A stretch of 64,000 bases of DNA. It comes from Epiperipatus broadwayi. Its lineage: Eukaryota > Onychophora > Udeonychophora > Euonychophora > Peripatidae. Within the stretch, counting starts at the first letter, position 1. Each line of letters starts with the position of its first letter. Positions 1 to 12,700 of this stretch are shown here, piece after piece. A program made the translations under genes and the position numbers. Location of the stretch: the NCBI GenBank assembly GCA_028023455.1, contig JAQFVV010006857.1, forward strand, positions 227,439 through 291,438, in the 5' to 3' direction. A model generated the notes under the pieces. The model had not been told where the DNA came from, searched no databases, and saw nothing but the letters and a program-made list of their open reading frames with translations.

Positions 1-175
1 AATATTGAATGAGTAGGCTCTAGATGGGGATTTTATGCACAAACCTGGCATCCATTGATTACTCTAGCTTGCAGTGTGGCGATACATATAGTGAGTTTTT
101 GCCTGTTTTAATAAGTTATAAGCAAGCATAAGAAATGGTGATCATGTGATGTTTATGTTTATAATTCTTTAGTTC
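1..175 (+). repeat. Hammerhead-family A repeat, cut by window edge
   Basis: The sequence from GAATGAGTAGGC through the GGGGATTTTATGCACA core to the GTGATCATGTGATG end matches the 3' half of the family A repeat, best seen at 53254-53676. The hammerhead core would lie just left of the window. It is in the ribozyme-sense orientation. No coding potential is visible here or in the AT-rich stretch 176-1250. Confidence 0.75.
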
Positions 176-1251
176 TATAATATATTTGGTGCAAACATAT
201 TTTATTATATAACATTTAATTAATAATAATAAATTAAGACTTTGAAATAAGCAGTCTCAAAACGAAAGTTGAAACATATATATCATAAAATGTTAAAGAC
301 AAAGATACTGGAATAAATTACATTATAGCAATGGCTAGCAACGGCAAACTAACATTTATGATGATCGAATGTTATCACTTAGTCATAAGATTGATTAAAT
401 CAATGTTGAGCAGATAACTTATTGCACATATCAAGCACAAATTTTCTAGTAGGCATATAGCATTGTGTACTAGAAGTGAAAGCAGTAAAAGAAATTCAAT
501 TAAGACTGATTTTCACTATCTCTACAATAATCTTTTATTACTGCTAAGTTGATCAGAGATATTAAAAACTTTAAATTCCGATTTTTTGTTTTTTAGTTGC
601 TTGATGTTTATATTATGTTGATTTAATTTCTTTCTCTCTTTTTAAAAAAATAGCTTGAAAGTTCTCTAAAGTTTTATCTTTAAATTTATATAATTTTATT
701 ATAAAGAATACTTTAACTAATTCATATTCAGTTTTTTACAAAACATGTAAATTAAATAACCATTAAAAGTATTCCAATAATTATAGAAATTTTAAGATAC
801 TTGTCTTAATTGTGTGTTTAATTATTTTCCCTATCAGAACTGTTGTTAAACAAGATGAATTATTTAAATTTATAATCCTTATAATCAATTCATTAACTAA
901 ATGTTTGGTGTTATCTCCATGTTTATATGAAAAAGATTAGTATAACTTTTCAGTACAGTATTTCCATAAAAAAATTTTTATTCAATAAAAAAATATTTAT
1001 TTTCTTTTATCTTGCACAAAAAAAAAGTGAAATTATGAGATGGAATAATATTAATAAAAAGAGTATGAGAACGATTCAGTTGTATGACAACCATCTAGCT
1101 TTTTTTACATTTCACTTTTTATTGAAATCCAAACAAAAATATTTTAAATATCTCTTATTCTACTAATCTGTGCCAATTTTAAACATAAATAATCTAGCCT
1201 TTTGCCTAAAGTAATGAATCACACACAAATATTTAGCTATCTATATAAACA

Positions 1252-1513
1252 TATATCATTTACAATTCTCTTAAACACTTTATCAATACTCTTTATTTAT
1301 ATCAAAACTAACAGTTCTGACTGTCCTGCAGTCAGCATCAGAGCTACAATATTGAAATATATAATTATATAATTAATACACTTATACACATATTCATATA
1401 CATAATTAAATATACAAAATAGACAAATATAAAATATACATTTTAACCTGAACATTATAAATAATCATTTCCCATTTTATTACTTTACTCTTAAATAATT
1501 CTATCAATATTTA
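1252..1513 (-). repeat. Left arm of PLE-flanking inverted repeat
   Basis: This 262-bp segment is nearly the reverse complement of 2680-2939. Together the arms bracket the PLE relic and the SINE between them. Inside the arm, on the minus strand at 1311-1341, is a hammerhead-like block: CTGATGC, then a 6-bp stem TGACTG/CAGTCA with a CAGGA loop, then GAAC. The core is imperfect (position 9 is C, and the GAAA box is one A short), so it is probably inactive. PLEs are known to carry hammerhead motifs near their termini, which fits this context. Confidence 0.75.
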
Positions 1514-1636
1514 TTTTATATCGCTTTACTTTATTTTTTTCAAAAATTATCAATTTTTTCCCACATTACAAATTATTTTTTTACATTACAAAAATTACCT
1601 AACTCTTTACAATTTTTCTAAAAACCCAATTGACAA

Positions 1637-1740
1637 GCGTTGTTAGCTGAGAGGTCATCGTAGCTGCCTTGCAAGCAAGTAGTTGGTTGCAGATGGTTGT
1701 GGGTTCGTGTCCCGGCCAATGCTATCACATATGGAAAAAA
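1637..1740 (+). mobile_element. Short tRNA-derived SINE with target-site duplication
   Basis: A unit of about 105 bp sits between two perfect 16-bp direct repeats, AAAACCCAATTGACAA, at 1621-1636 and 1741-1756. It ends in an A-rich tail. The body resembles a tRNA: an A box (TAGCTGAGAGGT), a CTTGCAAG anticodon-loop-like stretch with TGC (Ala-like), a B box (GGTTCGTGTCC), and a 3' end CCAATGC that can pair imperfectly with the 5' GCGTTGT. The homologous unit on the minus strand at 46425-46529 has its own duplications, so this is a mobile family and not a tRNA gene. Confidence 0.85.
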
Positions 1741-1864
1741 AAAACCCAATTGACAAAATTTTCGAATTTTGTACACTTGTTTAACACCTCCCTCTATTGT
1801 CAGTTTCTTCACCTTTATTCTTTTAACCTTTTTCAAATTCAAACTATTATTAATAATAATTGCT

Positions 1865-2450
1865 TATAAAATTGTGTTTACCCCAAAATCTCTATTAAGA
1901 TTTGGTTTTATATTTTTAATCAATATTGCCTCTTTAATTTTCCTATCCCTTCCATTATTTTTATAATTAATCATTTTTATACTATCTTTCTCAAACCTAT
2001 GACCTGTTTCTAATGAATGCAAATAAATAATTGATATCATATTTGTTAAATTAATCTAGTATAAATTGAATTCTTTGTTTTTCCTACATAATTAGTTTTT
2101 GTATTTTTACTTTTACATGATTTGCATTCAATTTTATATACTCCATTTATGCATTTTTCTACTTTTCTCACACACTTATTATCTAATATATTAAGTATAT
2201 TCTTCCTTTTATTTACTATCTTAAATTTTATTACATTATTAAACTTTTTGTTAATTCTAATAATTATTTTATTCATACTTTTTACAATACTATTATTATA
2301 ACTTTTAAAACCCATATATTTATTCTTATCTATTTTCTTTTTCCTACATACTATCCCATTACTTTTATTAAATTTCTCTTCCGATTTTCTTATACTTTCT
2401 TCTATAACTTTTTCTGGATATCCATTATCTCTAAACTCTTTAATTATCAA
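1865..2450 (-). pseudogene. Penelope-like element, 3' part with GIY-YIG endonuclease
   Basis: A minus-strand reading frame at 2046-2450 gives 134 residues ending with the start of a GIY-YIG nuclease: GVYKIECKSC, then NYVGKT and an arginine. A second frame downstream, to about 1865, continues it with LHSLETGHRFEKD and KIKEAILIKN, the usual C-terminal part of PLE endonucleases. PLEs combine a reverse transcriptase with this nuclease. Only the linker and nuclease survive here, with at least one frameshift and no RT catalytic core. The copy lies between the inverted arms at 1252-1513 and 2680-2939. It cannot be active. Confidence 0.8.
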
Positions 2451-2679
2451 TTCTATCTGTTTTCTACAATCTTCCTAAATTGAGCAACAATTCCAAGCTC
2501 TATATATTCTTGAATTTATATTACTTATTTTATATGTAACATCTATATTTACTTATATTGCTATCTACATTAGTTTTTTTATATATAGATGTCTATATCC
2601 TGCATTCACCATTTTTATATGATTTCTTTAACAAAACATCCAAAAATGATAACTTATTATTATTTTCTTTTTTCTATTG

Positions 2680-2939
2680 TAAATATTGATAGAATTATTT
2701 AAAAGTAAAATAATAAAATGGGAAATGATTATTTATAATGGTCAGATTAAAATGTATATTTTATTTTGTTTATTTTGTGCATTTAATTTTGTATTTGAAT
2801 ATGTGTATAAGTATATTAATTATATAATTATATATTTGAATATTGTAGCTCTGATGATGACTGCAGGACAGTCAAAACTGTTAGTTTTGATATAAATAAA
2901 GAGTATTGATAGTGTTTAAGAGAATTGTAAATGGTATAT
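2680..2939 (+). repeat. Right arm of PLE-flanking inverted repeat
   Basis: Near-perfect inverted copy of 1252-1513. It carries a hammerhead-like block at 2851-2878: CTGATGA, a 6-bp stem TGACTG/CAGTCA (2858-2874), then AAAC in place of GAAAC. The two arms carry different core defects (C at position 9 in the left arm, lost G12 here), so each decayed separately from a better ancestor. Confidence 0.75.
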
Positions 2940-3107
2940 CTTAAAATAAAAATCAATACATAGGAAAAGGAAGAAGAAAATTATATTACTATCTATATAA
3001 AAAAGTAAAATAAAATTAATATAAATATCAGAATTTTTTTTTACATGACCTCCCCCCAACACAAATTTGGATATAATTATTTAGCTAAACAATGAAATAA
3101 AGACAAC

Positions 3108-3986
3108 TGCAAAATATTAAATATTTTAAACTTAAGAATCCTAATAAATAAATCATTGAAAAGAAATGTTTCAATTAAACGTAGTTTAAATAAACCTAGA
3201 CACATGCATATATTATATTAATGGAATAGACCTTATAAATTACCTTATATGGAAATGAATTCCTAAGACACTAATTAATTATATAGATCTAAAATCTTAC
3301 AGATATGAAAATAACTTCCTAAGATTAATTAATATTATAAACCTTATAAATTACTGTATATGGAAATAAATTCCTAAGAGTAATTATTCGTATAATTAAA
3401 AAGTTAAGAGGAATTTCATTGTATGATAACAAACTCTAAATAATATGTAAATTAATTAAGTGAACTGATTAATTAAATCCAAAGAATTTACTCCAAAAAA
3501 GATAAGAGAAATAAAGGAAGAGATGGATATAAAAAGCTAGAGAAAAAAGATTGTTGACTCTCTGTGGTTGCTATGTCACTGTGTCCACATTGAAGAGCAG
3601 TGAAGATCATCATCAAAGGACTTCATTCCCAGAATCTTGGCTCCTAGAGGTCACTAAGCTGACTAGTACTTTTAACAGACCACCTCGGTCTTATTATTTT
3701 GAAATGCCTCAAAAGGCTCTTCGAGGGTTGTGTTATAAAGACTATAGATGTTAGTGAAGGTAAAGTGAATAATAGCTTGCCTAAACTTTATAAACATTAT
3801 TTGGTATTTAGTAATTAACATGTGAATTAAGCTCCCTCAAATACAGGCTTTATATTTGTGTTACAGTATAGTCATTATTTTTCCTAATTGTTAAATTATT
3901 TTGCTGAATATATATGTGCTGTTATTCAGTCGAGTTTTATTATATATTTGTTTGTTGATCGCCCAGTCATAGTTCGGGACACAGCA
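3108..3986 (+). mobile_element. 5' LTR of a Gypsy-type retrotransposon
   Basis: This 879-bp segment starts TGCAAAATATT and ends GGGACACAGCA. It is repeated in the same orientation at 6031-7953. It is preceded by ACAAC (3103-3107), and the same five bases follow the other LTR (7954-7958), so the pair marks one insertion with a 5-bp target duplication. Immediately downstream is ATTGGCAGTCACG, in the primer-binding-site position. I could not match that stretch to a particular tRNA. Confidence 0.88.
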
Positions 3987-4182
3987 AATTATTGGCAGTC
4001 ACGTCGAACCTGTGATTAATGGATAACTTTAAAAAGCCAAATTATTGGCAGTTGCTGTTGTTTGAACTTAGGGAAATAGGGAAGAGTTTAAGCCATTGGT
4101 AAGCTTCCGGCAGTCAAGTCTTCGAACTTAAGGACAAAATTACAGAATTATAGTAATAAGGCTAATTGTTTGGTAATCAGTC

Positions 4183-5260
4183 ATGAGTGCTTTTGGGCAG
4201 AATAGCATACCTAAATTCGAGGCTGGCAACATGTCTGAATGGCCATTGTACATTATGCAATTACAAAACTTCTTCACTTTGAATGGCATTGATGATAATA
4301 AGAAAAGTAGTGGCACTCATGTATTTTGTGGCTATTAAAGTGATTAGAAGTCATAAATAGATTATTTGATTTGCCTATTACAGAGAAAATAAAGTATGAG
4401 AATCTTATTGAGAAATTAGGCAATCATTTTAGCCCTAGTTTGTCACAGTACATAGCTCACTTAACCTTACAAAGAAGGAAGCAGCTGGAGGGTGAAAAAT
4501 TAAAGAGTATAATGCAGCTCTTAGGGAATTGACCAAAAGTTGTTGGCAAGGTGAGTTTGTGAACAAAATATTCATGGACCAATTACTATGGGGAATGTCT
4601 TATGATAGGCTCAGACAGCAATTTCTCATGGAACCTGAGATTACACATATGAAATGGGCCATTAAAAAGGCATAGCGCACGGGTTAATGCTTGAACAGGC
4701 TCAGATTTTTAGCACACCTAGGGATGAAAACCCTAGAATGAGTGTGTTTAAAACAGAACAGGAAAAGTCCGTGCAGTTGAAAGCTGAGAAAACTAAGACT
4801 GTTAGTGTAACATGTTTTCGTTGCGGTAAAAGAGGCCACATATCAAAAGCATGTAGATGGCATAAAGAGTCATGTTTTAAATGTGGACAAAAGGGGCACT
4901 TAGCTCATATTTGCAGAAGTAAATTACGTATGCAAGGAAATAGGACAGGTTACCATATGATTAAAAATATGGGCACCCAAGTTCTCAATCAGTTTATGAT
5001 GAAGCTAAGACTTTGTGGAAAAGAACTATAGAGATAGATAGTGGGTCAGGTATTTCTCTGATGTCACTAACAGACTGGATGTTGTTGTCATCTGATAACA
5101 CAAAAAATAAATTGGAGAAAACGAACATTTGAGCATGTAATGTAAACGGAAATACGCTTAAATTAATAGGCCATGTGACAGTGCCCATCAACTATTGCAG
5201 TAAAAAAATGAAAAGAGGAACATTAACCTTATCCTTGGGAGAGAATGGTTCCATGAATTA
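4183..5260 (+). pseudogene. Gypsy-type gag with two zinc knuckles and protease start
   Basis: The frame opens at ATG 4183 (MSAFGQNSIPKFEAGN), breaks several times, and is open again at 4687-5031. There two CCHC zinc knuckles are intact: CFRCGKRGHISKAC and CFKCGQKGHLAHIC. Such knuckles bind the element RNA during packaging. In a shifted frame at 5031-5075 follows IDSGSGISLMSLTDW, a retropepsin-like active-site start with a DSG triad. Stops and frameshifts after about 5130 end it. A 267-base ORF at 5328-5594 downstream has no recognisable domain. The gag-protease order is typical of Ty3/Gypsy elements, and the copy is dead. Confidence 0.82.
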
Positions 5261-5635
5261 GGAATCCAAATTAAAATTATTAAAAAAATCCTAAAGTCAG
5301 ATTTCTTTAATAAAGAGTTGTGAGAAAATGCGCAACCATTCGTCTATAAAACTAGTAATTTTCCCTTCATTCAAAAAATTAGAAATGTCAGATAGTATCA
5401 ACAAAAGGCATTGTAACTCTGTGAAGGGTGAGCCATGTATTATGCCACCTGCACTGGCAAAAAGACAGCTGCAGAGAATTGAATCATTTCAAAAAGAGAT
5501 GATAGTTTTAAAAAAAGAACTAGAAACTTATACATTAAGAATAAAATCCATACAAGAAGGTGAAATTATTAGTAAAATACACGTAACTGGCTGAAAAAAT
5601 ACAAATAATGGACTGGAAAAAATATATATATAATA

Positions 5636-5773
5636 GGTGACCGAATTTGGGTTCGAGATATAATCTGGAAGAAATGGTTTAAAGGAGTAATCATGAAAAT
5701 GTTACCAAAAACAATACCAATCATCCAAGTACAAGATGGGACAACATACAGTAGACATATAAATCAAGTCTGA
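5636..5773 (+). pseudogene. Gypsy integrase C-terminal remnant
   Basis: The frame reads GDRIWVRDIIW, then KGVIMKMLPKT, DGTTYSRHINQV and a stop. This matches the C-terminal tail of Ty3/Gypsy integrases (a W-V-R block followed by R-H-x-N-Q). It lies less than 600 bp after the protease remnant, so the reverse transcriptase, RNase H and integrase core have been deleted from this copy. A purine-rich tract, AGTAAGGGGAGCAG, sits directly before the 3' LTR at 6017-6030 and fits the polypurine tract. Confidence 0.68.
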
Positions 5774-6030
5774 CGGCGATTCAAAAATTGGCAAATTGCA
5801 ATGCCGATGCCAAAAGATGAAAATCAAGAAATACAAAACAGCGAAACCAACACCACATGGAATAGGGATCAAGGAGGAAGAGGAAAAAGCTGAAACATGG
5901 AATCCGGAAGATTGGAACAGGAGCTGACTGGATTAATAACTAGATCACTCAGACTCAGACATCAGATATGAAGACCAGCCAGATTCAACTATATATAAGC
6001 CTAAACTATTTTCTGGAGTAAGGGGAGCAG

Positions 6031-7953
6031 TGCAAAATATTAAATAACATTTTAAACTTAATGCTAATAAATAAACCATTGAAAATAAATGTTTCAATTA
6101 AACATAGTTTAAATAAATATAGACATGTGTATATAGTAATTAATGGAATAGATCTTATAAATTATCTTATATGGAAATGATTTCCTAAGACACTAATTAA
6201 TTGTATAGATCTAAAATCTTACAAATATGGAAATAAATTCCTAAGATTAATTAATATTATATTACAAACCTTATAAATTACTGTATATGGAAATAAATCC
6301 CAAAGAAAATAATTAATTGTATAATTAAAAAGCTAAGAGGAATTTTGTAATACATAATTAATTAAGCGAACTGATTAATTAAATCCAAATAATTTATTCC
6401 AGAAAAGATAAAAGAAACAAAGGAAGAGATAGATGTAAAAAGCTAGAGAAAAAGGACTGTTGGCTCTTTCTGTGGTTGCTGCTACCATCACTGTGTCCAC
6501 GAGTTGAAGAGCAGTGAAGATCATCATCAGAGGACTTCCCATTCCCAGGATCTCAGCTCCTGTAGGTCACTAAGCCAATTAATGCTTTTAACAGCTTTTT
6601 CGATATTATTTTGAAACGTCTTAAGAGGCTTGTTGAGGGTTGTGTTATAAAGACTATAGACGTTAGTGAAGGTAAAGTGAATAAAAGCTTATCTAAATTT
6701 TATAAACATTATTTACTATTCAGTAATTAACTTGTGAATTAAGCTCACTCAAATGTAGACTTTATATTTGTGTTAAAGATCAGTATAGTACTTATTTTTC
6801 CTAATTGTTAATAAATTATTATTGCTAAATATATCATTATCATCATCAACCATTATCAATCCACTGTAGGATGAAGGTCTCTCCAAGTTCAACCCATCTT
6901 CTCCGATCTTTAGCTTTTCTTCTCCATATCACCCCTGCACATCTATCCATCCATCTCACATGTGGTCTCTTTCTGGGTATTTTACAATCTCTTGGAATCC
7001 AGTTTAAGATTTAAATTGTCCATCTATTATCATGTCTTCTAGCAATATGCCCAGCCCAACTCTACTTCAGTCTTTTAATTTTTTAAATTAGGTCAGTAAC
7101 ACCTATTTGTTCTCTTACCCATATATTGTGTTTTTGATCTCTTCTTGTTACTCTTAACATGCATCTCTCCATACTTCTTTGAGTGGTCTGAAGTCTCTGT
7201 ATTGCTCTTCTATTAAATGTCCAAGTCTCAGAACCATAAGTAAGAACTGATAAAACACATTTATTAAAAAACTTTCTTTTCAAGCATATAGCCATATTTT
7301 CTTTTAATATCAAGTTATTTCTATCAAAATCACTCCAACCAAGTTTAATTCTATGATTAATTTCATCCATTATGTTTTTTCATCTGTATTAATAATCTGA
7401 CCAAGGTATTTGTAGCTGTTAATTTCTTCTAATTCATCATAATCAATCTTGGATTTCATATTTTTAGAAAATCCATGGAACATTACTTTAGTCTTTTTAA
7501 CATTTATCTTTAGTCCTACTTTCCTACATACATCTGATAACTCCTGCAACATTTCCTGCAAATCTAAGGCATTATTTGCAAAAACAACTACATCATCTGC
7601 AAAATCTAAATGACTAAATAATCTCCATTTACTTTCACTCCTTTAGCTTCCCATTTTAATCCACAAAATACTTCTTTCAGCACTGCTGTAAAAAGTTTTG
7701 GAGATATGGAGTCATCTTGTCTTACACTCTTCTCAATGTTGGCTTTCCTAGTATCATTATGTAATCTAATTGTTGCTGTTGCATTTTTTCTTTAAAATAT
7801 GACAATATCCTGGATGTATATCTTGATGATCCAATGCTTTAATCACTGAAGAAATGTTTATAGAATCAAATGCCTTTTCATAATATGCTGTTATTCCACT
7901 TTTTTATTGTATATTTCTTTGTTGATCACCCAGTTATAGTTGGGGACACAGCA
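6031..7953 (+). mobile_element. 3' LTR split by a LINE insertion
   Basis: It starts TGCAAAATATT and ends GGGACACAGCA like the 5' LTR. It is followed by the ACAAC duplication at 7954-7958. LTR homology stops near 6834 and resumes near 7883 (TATGCTGTTATTCCAC). The 1.05 kb between belongs to the minus-strand LINE described next. Without it this LTR is about 875 bp, close to its partner's 879 bp. Confidence 0.87.
6835..7882 (-). mobile_element. 5'-truncated RTE-like LINE nested in the LTR
   Basis: Minus-strand frames at 7370-7561 and 7083-7370 encode the end of a reverse transcriptase and its C-terminal region: LKINVKKTKVMFHGF, YKYLGQIINTDEKT, RIKLGWSDFDRN, LTYGSETWTFNRR and MERCMLRVTRRDQ. The copy begins just upstream of the RT motif EKAFDS and ends in an ATGATG-type tail (CATCATCATC on the plus strand at 6844). 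It is a younger relative of the long copy at 53820-56730. Its position inside the LTR shows it inserted after the LTR element. Frameshifts make it inactive. Confidence 0.85.
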
Positions 7954-9007
7954 ACAACAACCAAACTTATCTTAATAACATCCATTTTCTGCAGTTTTGT
8001 ATCAAGATTGGTACAGTTTGTCTAATTTGAAAAAAAAAAAAAAAAAATCCAAAATTTGAAAATGAGTCTATAGCAAACACAATTTTCATTCCATTTTGAA
8101 TCCAATTTAACATATAATATGATTTATTTATTTTTCTTAAATATTATTCAATCCATATAATTATTAAAAACAATCTTTTAGATTGTGTATTGGTAATATG
8201 CTGGAAGTAATATTGAAAAAAAAGTGACAATAGAAATTGCAAACAAATAGAAAATAGAATTTGTGTGGAAACTTAAATTATCAAAAAGTTTTTTACTTCT
8301 TGAAAACAACTGAAATGAGATGTTAAAACTTTTCTATGATATATCATGTAAGCTTATTTAAAAGAGGTCTTTGCAAGTTATTTCTTTTATAATGCAACAT
8401 TTAATCTATAATAGATATTATAAAAATCTTTTATTTGTAATATGGGTTTAAATAAAGAGAAATTGTGTTTTCTTTAATCTTATTAATCTGGAGTTCTAAA
8501 AATTCTTAATAAGTAAAAGATGAAAAAACCCACAACAGGATAAGGGCATTTCCAAAATCCTCCACAGGAGCAGTGAGAGAAAACATACTACTACTCACCA
8601 GATTATCAACTGCTGATTGATAAGATTTTTTAAGGTTTTGATATTTCTTTAACAACTGATAATACTAAAGCTAACTACACTGGCTATAGATGAGCTTCCT
8701 GGAAAAAAAAATTTAGAAATTTGTCAATTATGTGATAAAAATTTCCAAGTTTCATCCAAATTAAAATCTCGGTATGGCCAGGAACATGTCTGCTGATTAC
8801 ATTTATACAAATATATAATATAAATAAAATGTCCGTTAATTAAAACAAAATTGTAATCATAATAAAAATAATAAATTTAATGGTAATAAACTATTATAAA
8901 CAGTCTTTAAATCTGCAGAAGTACTTTCGGTTAATTTCTTAAACCTGCCTCAATGCCATTAAATTAAAAACAACAACAACAAAAAAACAAAACGGAAGCA
9001 AACGTCA

Positions 9008-9451
9008 TCAAATCAAATCCCATGAATCCCGTATTTTAATGTTAGCAGCTTGTCTATTTATTAAATGCATTTTATTCTTATTTGTAAAAATTGCCTCCTT
9101 AATTTTTCTTTTATTATGGTTTCTCTCTTCATAAAGAATTTTCACACTTTTAAAATCAAATTTAAATTTATATTTATATGTTTTTTCATGATCAAAGAAA
9201 ACTGAAGCAGTCATTAAATCATCAATATTCTTACTTTTTACACGCTTATATAACAATTCATAATCCTTTAATCTCTTCTCAATACTGCAACTCGATTCAC
9301 TTATATAGAATATAGTCACAAAAAATTTGATATTATTATTTTTCTGCTTGACAGGTATGACATCCTTAGAATTATTGACTAATTTATTAAAATTGTGTGG
9401 AGCATAGAATGAAACATTAAACATGTTCTTATATATATCCTTCATATCCAT
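9008..9451 (-). pseudogene. Penelope-like element, endonuclease C-terminal part
   Basis: A 147-residue minus-strand frame resembles the tail of the PLE nuclease seen at 50349-50732. Shared blocks are KLVNNSKD, SIEKRLKDYELLYKRVK, ASVFFDHEKT, ERNHNKRKIKEAI, and LINRQAANIKI near the end. The GIY-YIG core itself is damaged: the expected cysteine-rich stretch reads as KQKNNNIKFF. No RT domain lies nearby. The flanking 7960-9000 and 9452-9590 hold no recognisable gene. Confidence 0.72.
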
Positions 9452-9594
9452 TGTTTACTATCAAACTTCATTTCATTTAAACCATTATAACTCTTTTTAA
9501 ATTGACATAAATTATTGTTTATTTATTCCATTTTATAATCAACATCAAGCAATTCCTTGGAAAATATCTCAATATTTTTCAGTTTATCTAGGTG

Positions 9595-9785
9595 CAGTGC
9601 TCTCAGATCCAAAGCTCCTCACTGACAAAGGTCACAAGCCAGAAACTAGTCTGGGGATATTGAATGACTAGGCACTAGATGAAGATTTTATGCACATGCC
9701 TTCTGGCATCCATTGATTACTCTGGCTTGCACTGAATGGCAATATATATAGAGGTTTGCCTGTTTTAATAACTTTTATGTGTTGT
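9595..9785 (+). repeat. Hammerhead-family A repeat
   Basis: Sense-strand copy with upstream stem strand ATCC, a core CTGACAA at 9622-9628, GAAAC at 9642-9646 and GTC at 9649-9651, then TGGGGATATTGAATGA. The invariant G at core position 8 is A, so this copy should not cleave. The repeat body after the ribozyme (GATTTTATGCACA, CATTGATTACTCTGGCTTGC) matches the other copies. Confidence 0.82.
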
Positions 9786-9788
9786 TAA

Positions 9789-12700
9789 ATGCTTCTTAAT
9801 TTGCAAGATATAGCAATTTTATATCATGCATTAATTCAAAACTATTTAATTAATAAAAAAAAAACCTGGAATATTTATCTTACTGGAAATAAATACTACA
9901 GTTATTTACTTATTGCCAATGCCAGATCAATACTAAATTTATATTTCAATGAAAATGCTTTTTTATATATGTTTTTTCCTGTCATTAATATTAAATAATT
10001 ATTTTTTTTACAGTTAAGTGAAGCAGACTACTAAATTGAAAAATACTACATAAGGTCTAGAGAACAAGAATGAGAAAAAAAATTTTTTTTTGACATTGTG
10101 ATACTAACAGTTATTTATTGGAATTTTTTTTTATCAATTCCACATCATTAAATTTTTATAATTTTAAAATATTTTTGTCTCATAAATATTAACTAAGTAA
10201 TTTTTTTAAAGCTGAATAAAGAACAGTTATTTGTAAACCTACAACAATTAAAAATTACTGAAGCAAAAAAAAAACATTTTTGTATCACATGTTAATTCCA
10301 CATTTTATTTAATTAATAAAAAAAAACTGGAATTTTTATCAAACTGGAAATAAATCCTGAGAAATGACAAAAATGCATGGCTTATTAGTAGCATATATAG
10401 ATATGTATGTATGTACACTTATGCAGTTAACTGTAAATTAAAGGTTTACTTTTAACTAATTTATAGCAGATGCACAATATATATAAAATTATTTTTAATA
10501 TGGCTTTATTATGATTAAATTAAAATTTCCACAATATTGCATACACAAATACAGTATATAAAATTATGAAAGCATGTATAAACTTTGCAATCCAGAAAGA
10601 GACAAAAAAAAAAAGTAACAATGTAGAAAACATTTTATTTATTTTATCAAATATAAACAATGGGGAAACGATTTTTTTGAATTTATATGTTTAATCTATC
10701 TTAAAAACAAATAAACAAAAAAAAAACTATTATTACCTATTGATTAAACAAAGCAGCATACAAGTAATTATATATTTCATTTGTAAGACTGTTGATTTGG
10801 TCACAAGAAAAATATACTTTTTAAAATATAAATTTTTATGTTTCATCATTTAAAAACAAAATATATATCACTTATAAGATCAATAAATTCCAATGGTTTA
10901 TCACTATTGGAGCTTATTATAATCACAAGAAAAATAGTTTTTGAAATACAAAATTTTTAACTTTTTTTATTTCATCATTGATAAAAAAGGATATATGTTG
11001 CTTACCTATAAAGATCAATAAACTCCAAAACGGCTTATAATGATCATCAGAAATTATTATTTGTACATGAAAAAATATATATACATAAAACTTTTATATA
11101 TATAAGTAATCTAGAAATATATGAGACAGATTTCTGTTGAATAAAAGTATACAAAATGTTAGAATTTTTCTTATTCTTCTTAAAGAATAAGAAGGATTTC
11201 ATTGAATGATATGAATCATGAGTCATCTTTCATAAATTTAAGCTGAAGAAAGAAACTCAAATATTTGAAAACCTACAATAATTAAAAATACTGCACAGAG
11301 ATCCCTAGCTCTGAAATATCAAACTCTACATATAATTAAATAATTTTAATATACTTTCAATATTTTAATATTAAAAAATGAGAATATAGTTTGATACTAA
11401 CGTTATTTTTAGAAAATTTTTTATCAATTCAAAATTTTTATTAATTAAACATTGTACATTTTTATAATTTTTAATTAAATTTACAATATTTTTTCATCTT
11501 ATAAATATTAAATAATTATGTTTTTTAAAACTGAATAGAAAACATAACTATTTGTAAGCCTACAGGGTCTTTAATCCATATTATATTTTTGTGATTCATT
11601 TTCCTCAATCTCTGGGCATGAATACTAAATTATCACCTCTAGCCATATTGCTCTGAAATAAATAAGATATTTCTGACAGAAAATTCAAGTAGATTGCTTC
11701 TATTTTTATAAATTCTTTTACCATTTCTTAATTTGCAAAGATATAAACTATATAAATAATTCAAAGAGAAAAAGCATTTTTACATTGTGTATTAATTCAA
11801 AACCATTTAATTAATTGAAAAACTGGAATATTTGCCAGAATGGAAATAGATACTAATGTTATTTGGTTTATTGACAGATGCTGGGTCAGGTACTAAATTC
11901 AAGTTAACAAAAATGCTTTTATATAGATGATCTGCACTATTAGTTCAAATTTTTTCATCTCATAAATATTAAATTTTTTAAGGCTGACTAAAACTACAAT
12001 AATTACAAACACTAAATATGAGTCTAAGAATATATATAAAAAAATATTTTTTCATCTTATAAATATTAAATACATTTTTTAAAGCCAACTAAAGAAACTT
12101 AGTATTGTAAGCCTATAACAACTAAAATACTTAAGTATAAAAATATTTTTGTATTATGCATTAATTCAAAACTTTAATTAATAAAAATATTGAAATATTT
12201 ATCAGACTAGAAATAAATACCAAGCAATGTTGTAAGCACAGTGCTCAATCAAGAGCATACACAGAGAAGTATGAATCAGTGACGAAGCGTGACTTTTTTA
12301 GGAACGGAAGCACACTACATAATCTTTTTTTTAATGTTTTTATTTTCCTTGCCACAATAATTTTTATATAATAGCTAATATATATATATTTCATATCTAG
12401 AAAAATCTGGAACTCTGTTATCGATATTTTTATTTTCTAAATGCTTTTAACATTCTTACACTTTAACCTGTAATTACGTTTTAGCATTGCATGAACTTCT
12501 TATAATTAATGAATAATGTGATGGTCAAACTCATTATTTGCCTTATATAAAAATAATTCAACTATGGGTAAAAAAATTGAAAGTCAACAGAAATTCTATA
12601 CAAAAATTAATGAGTTTGAATTGTTCATTCTTCTTTTTTATGTTTGACAAAATAGCTTAGAGAAAAATACGGAACTCTCTTATCTGTTAATCAGACCGTA

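Noticed and set aside
5328-5594. 88-residue ORF inside the Gypsy-type element
   Set aside because: It has no recognisable retrotransposon or cellular domain. It is probably leftover sequence around the pol deletion.
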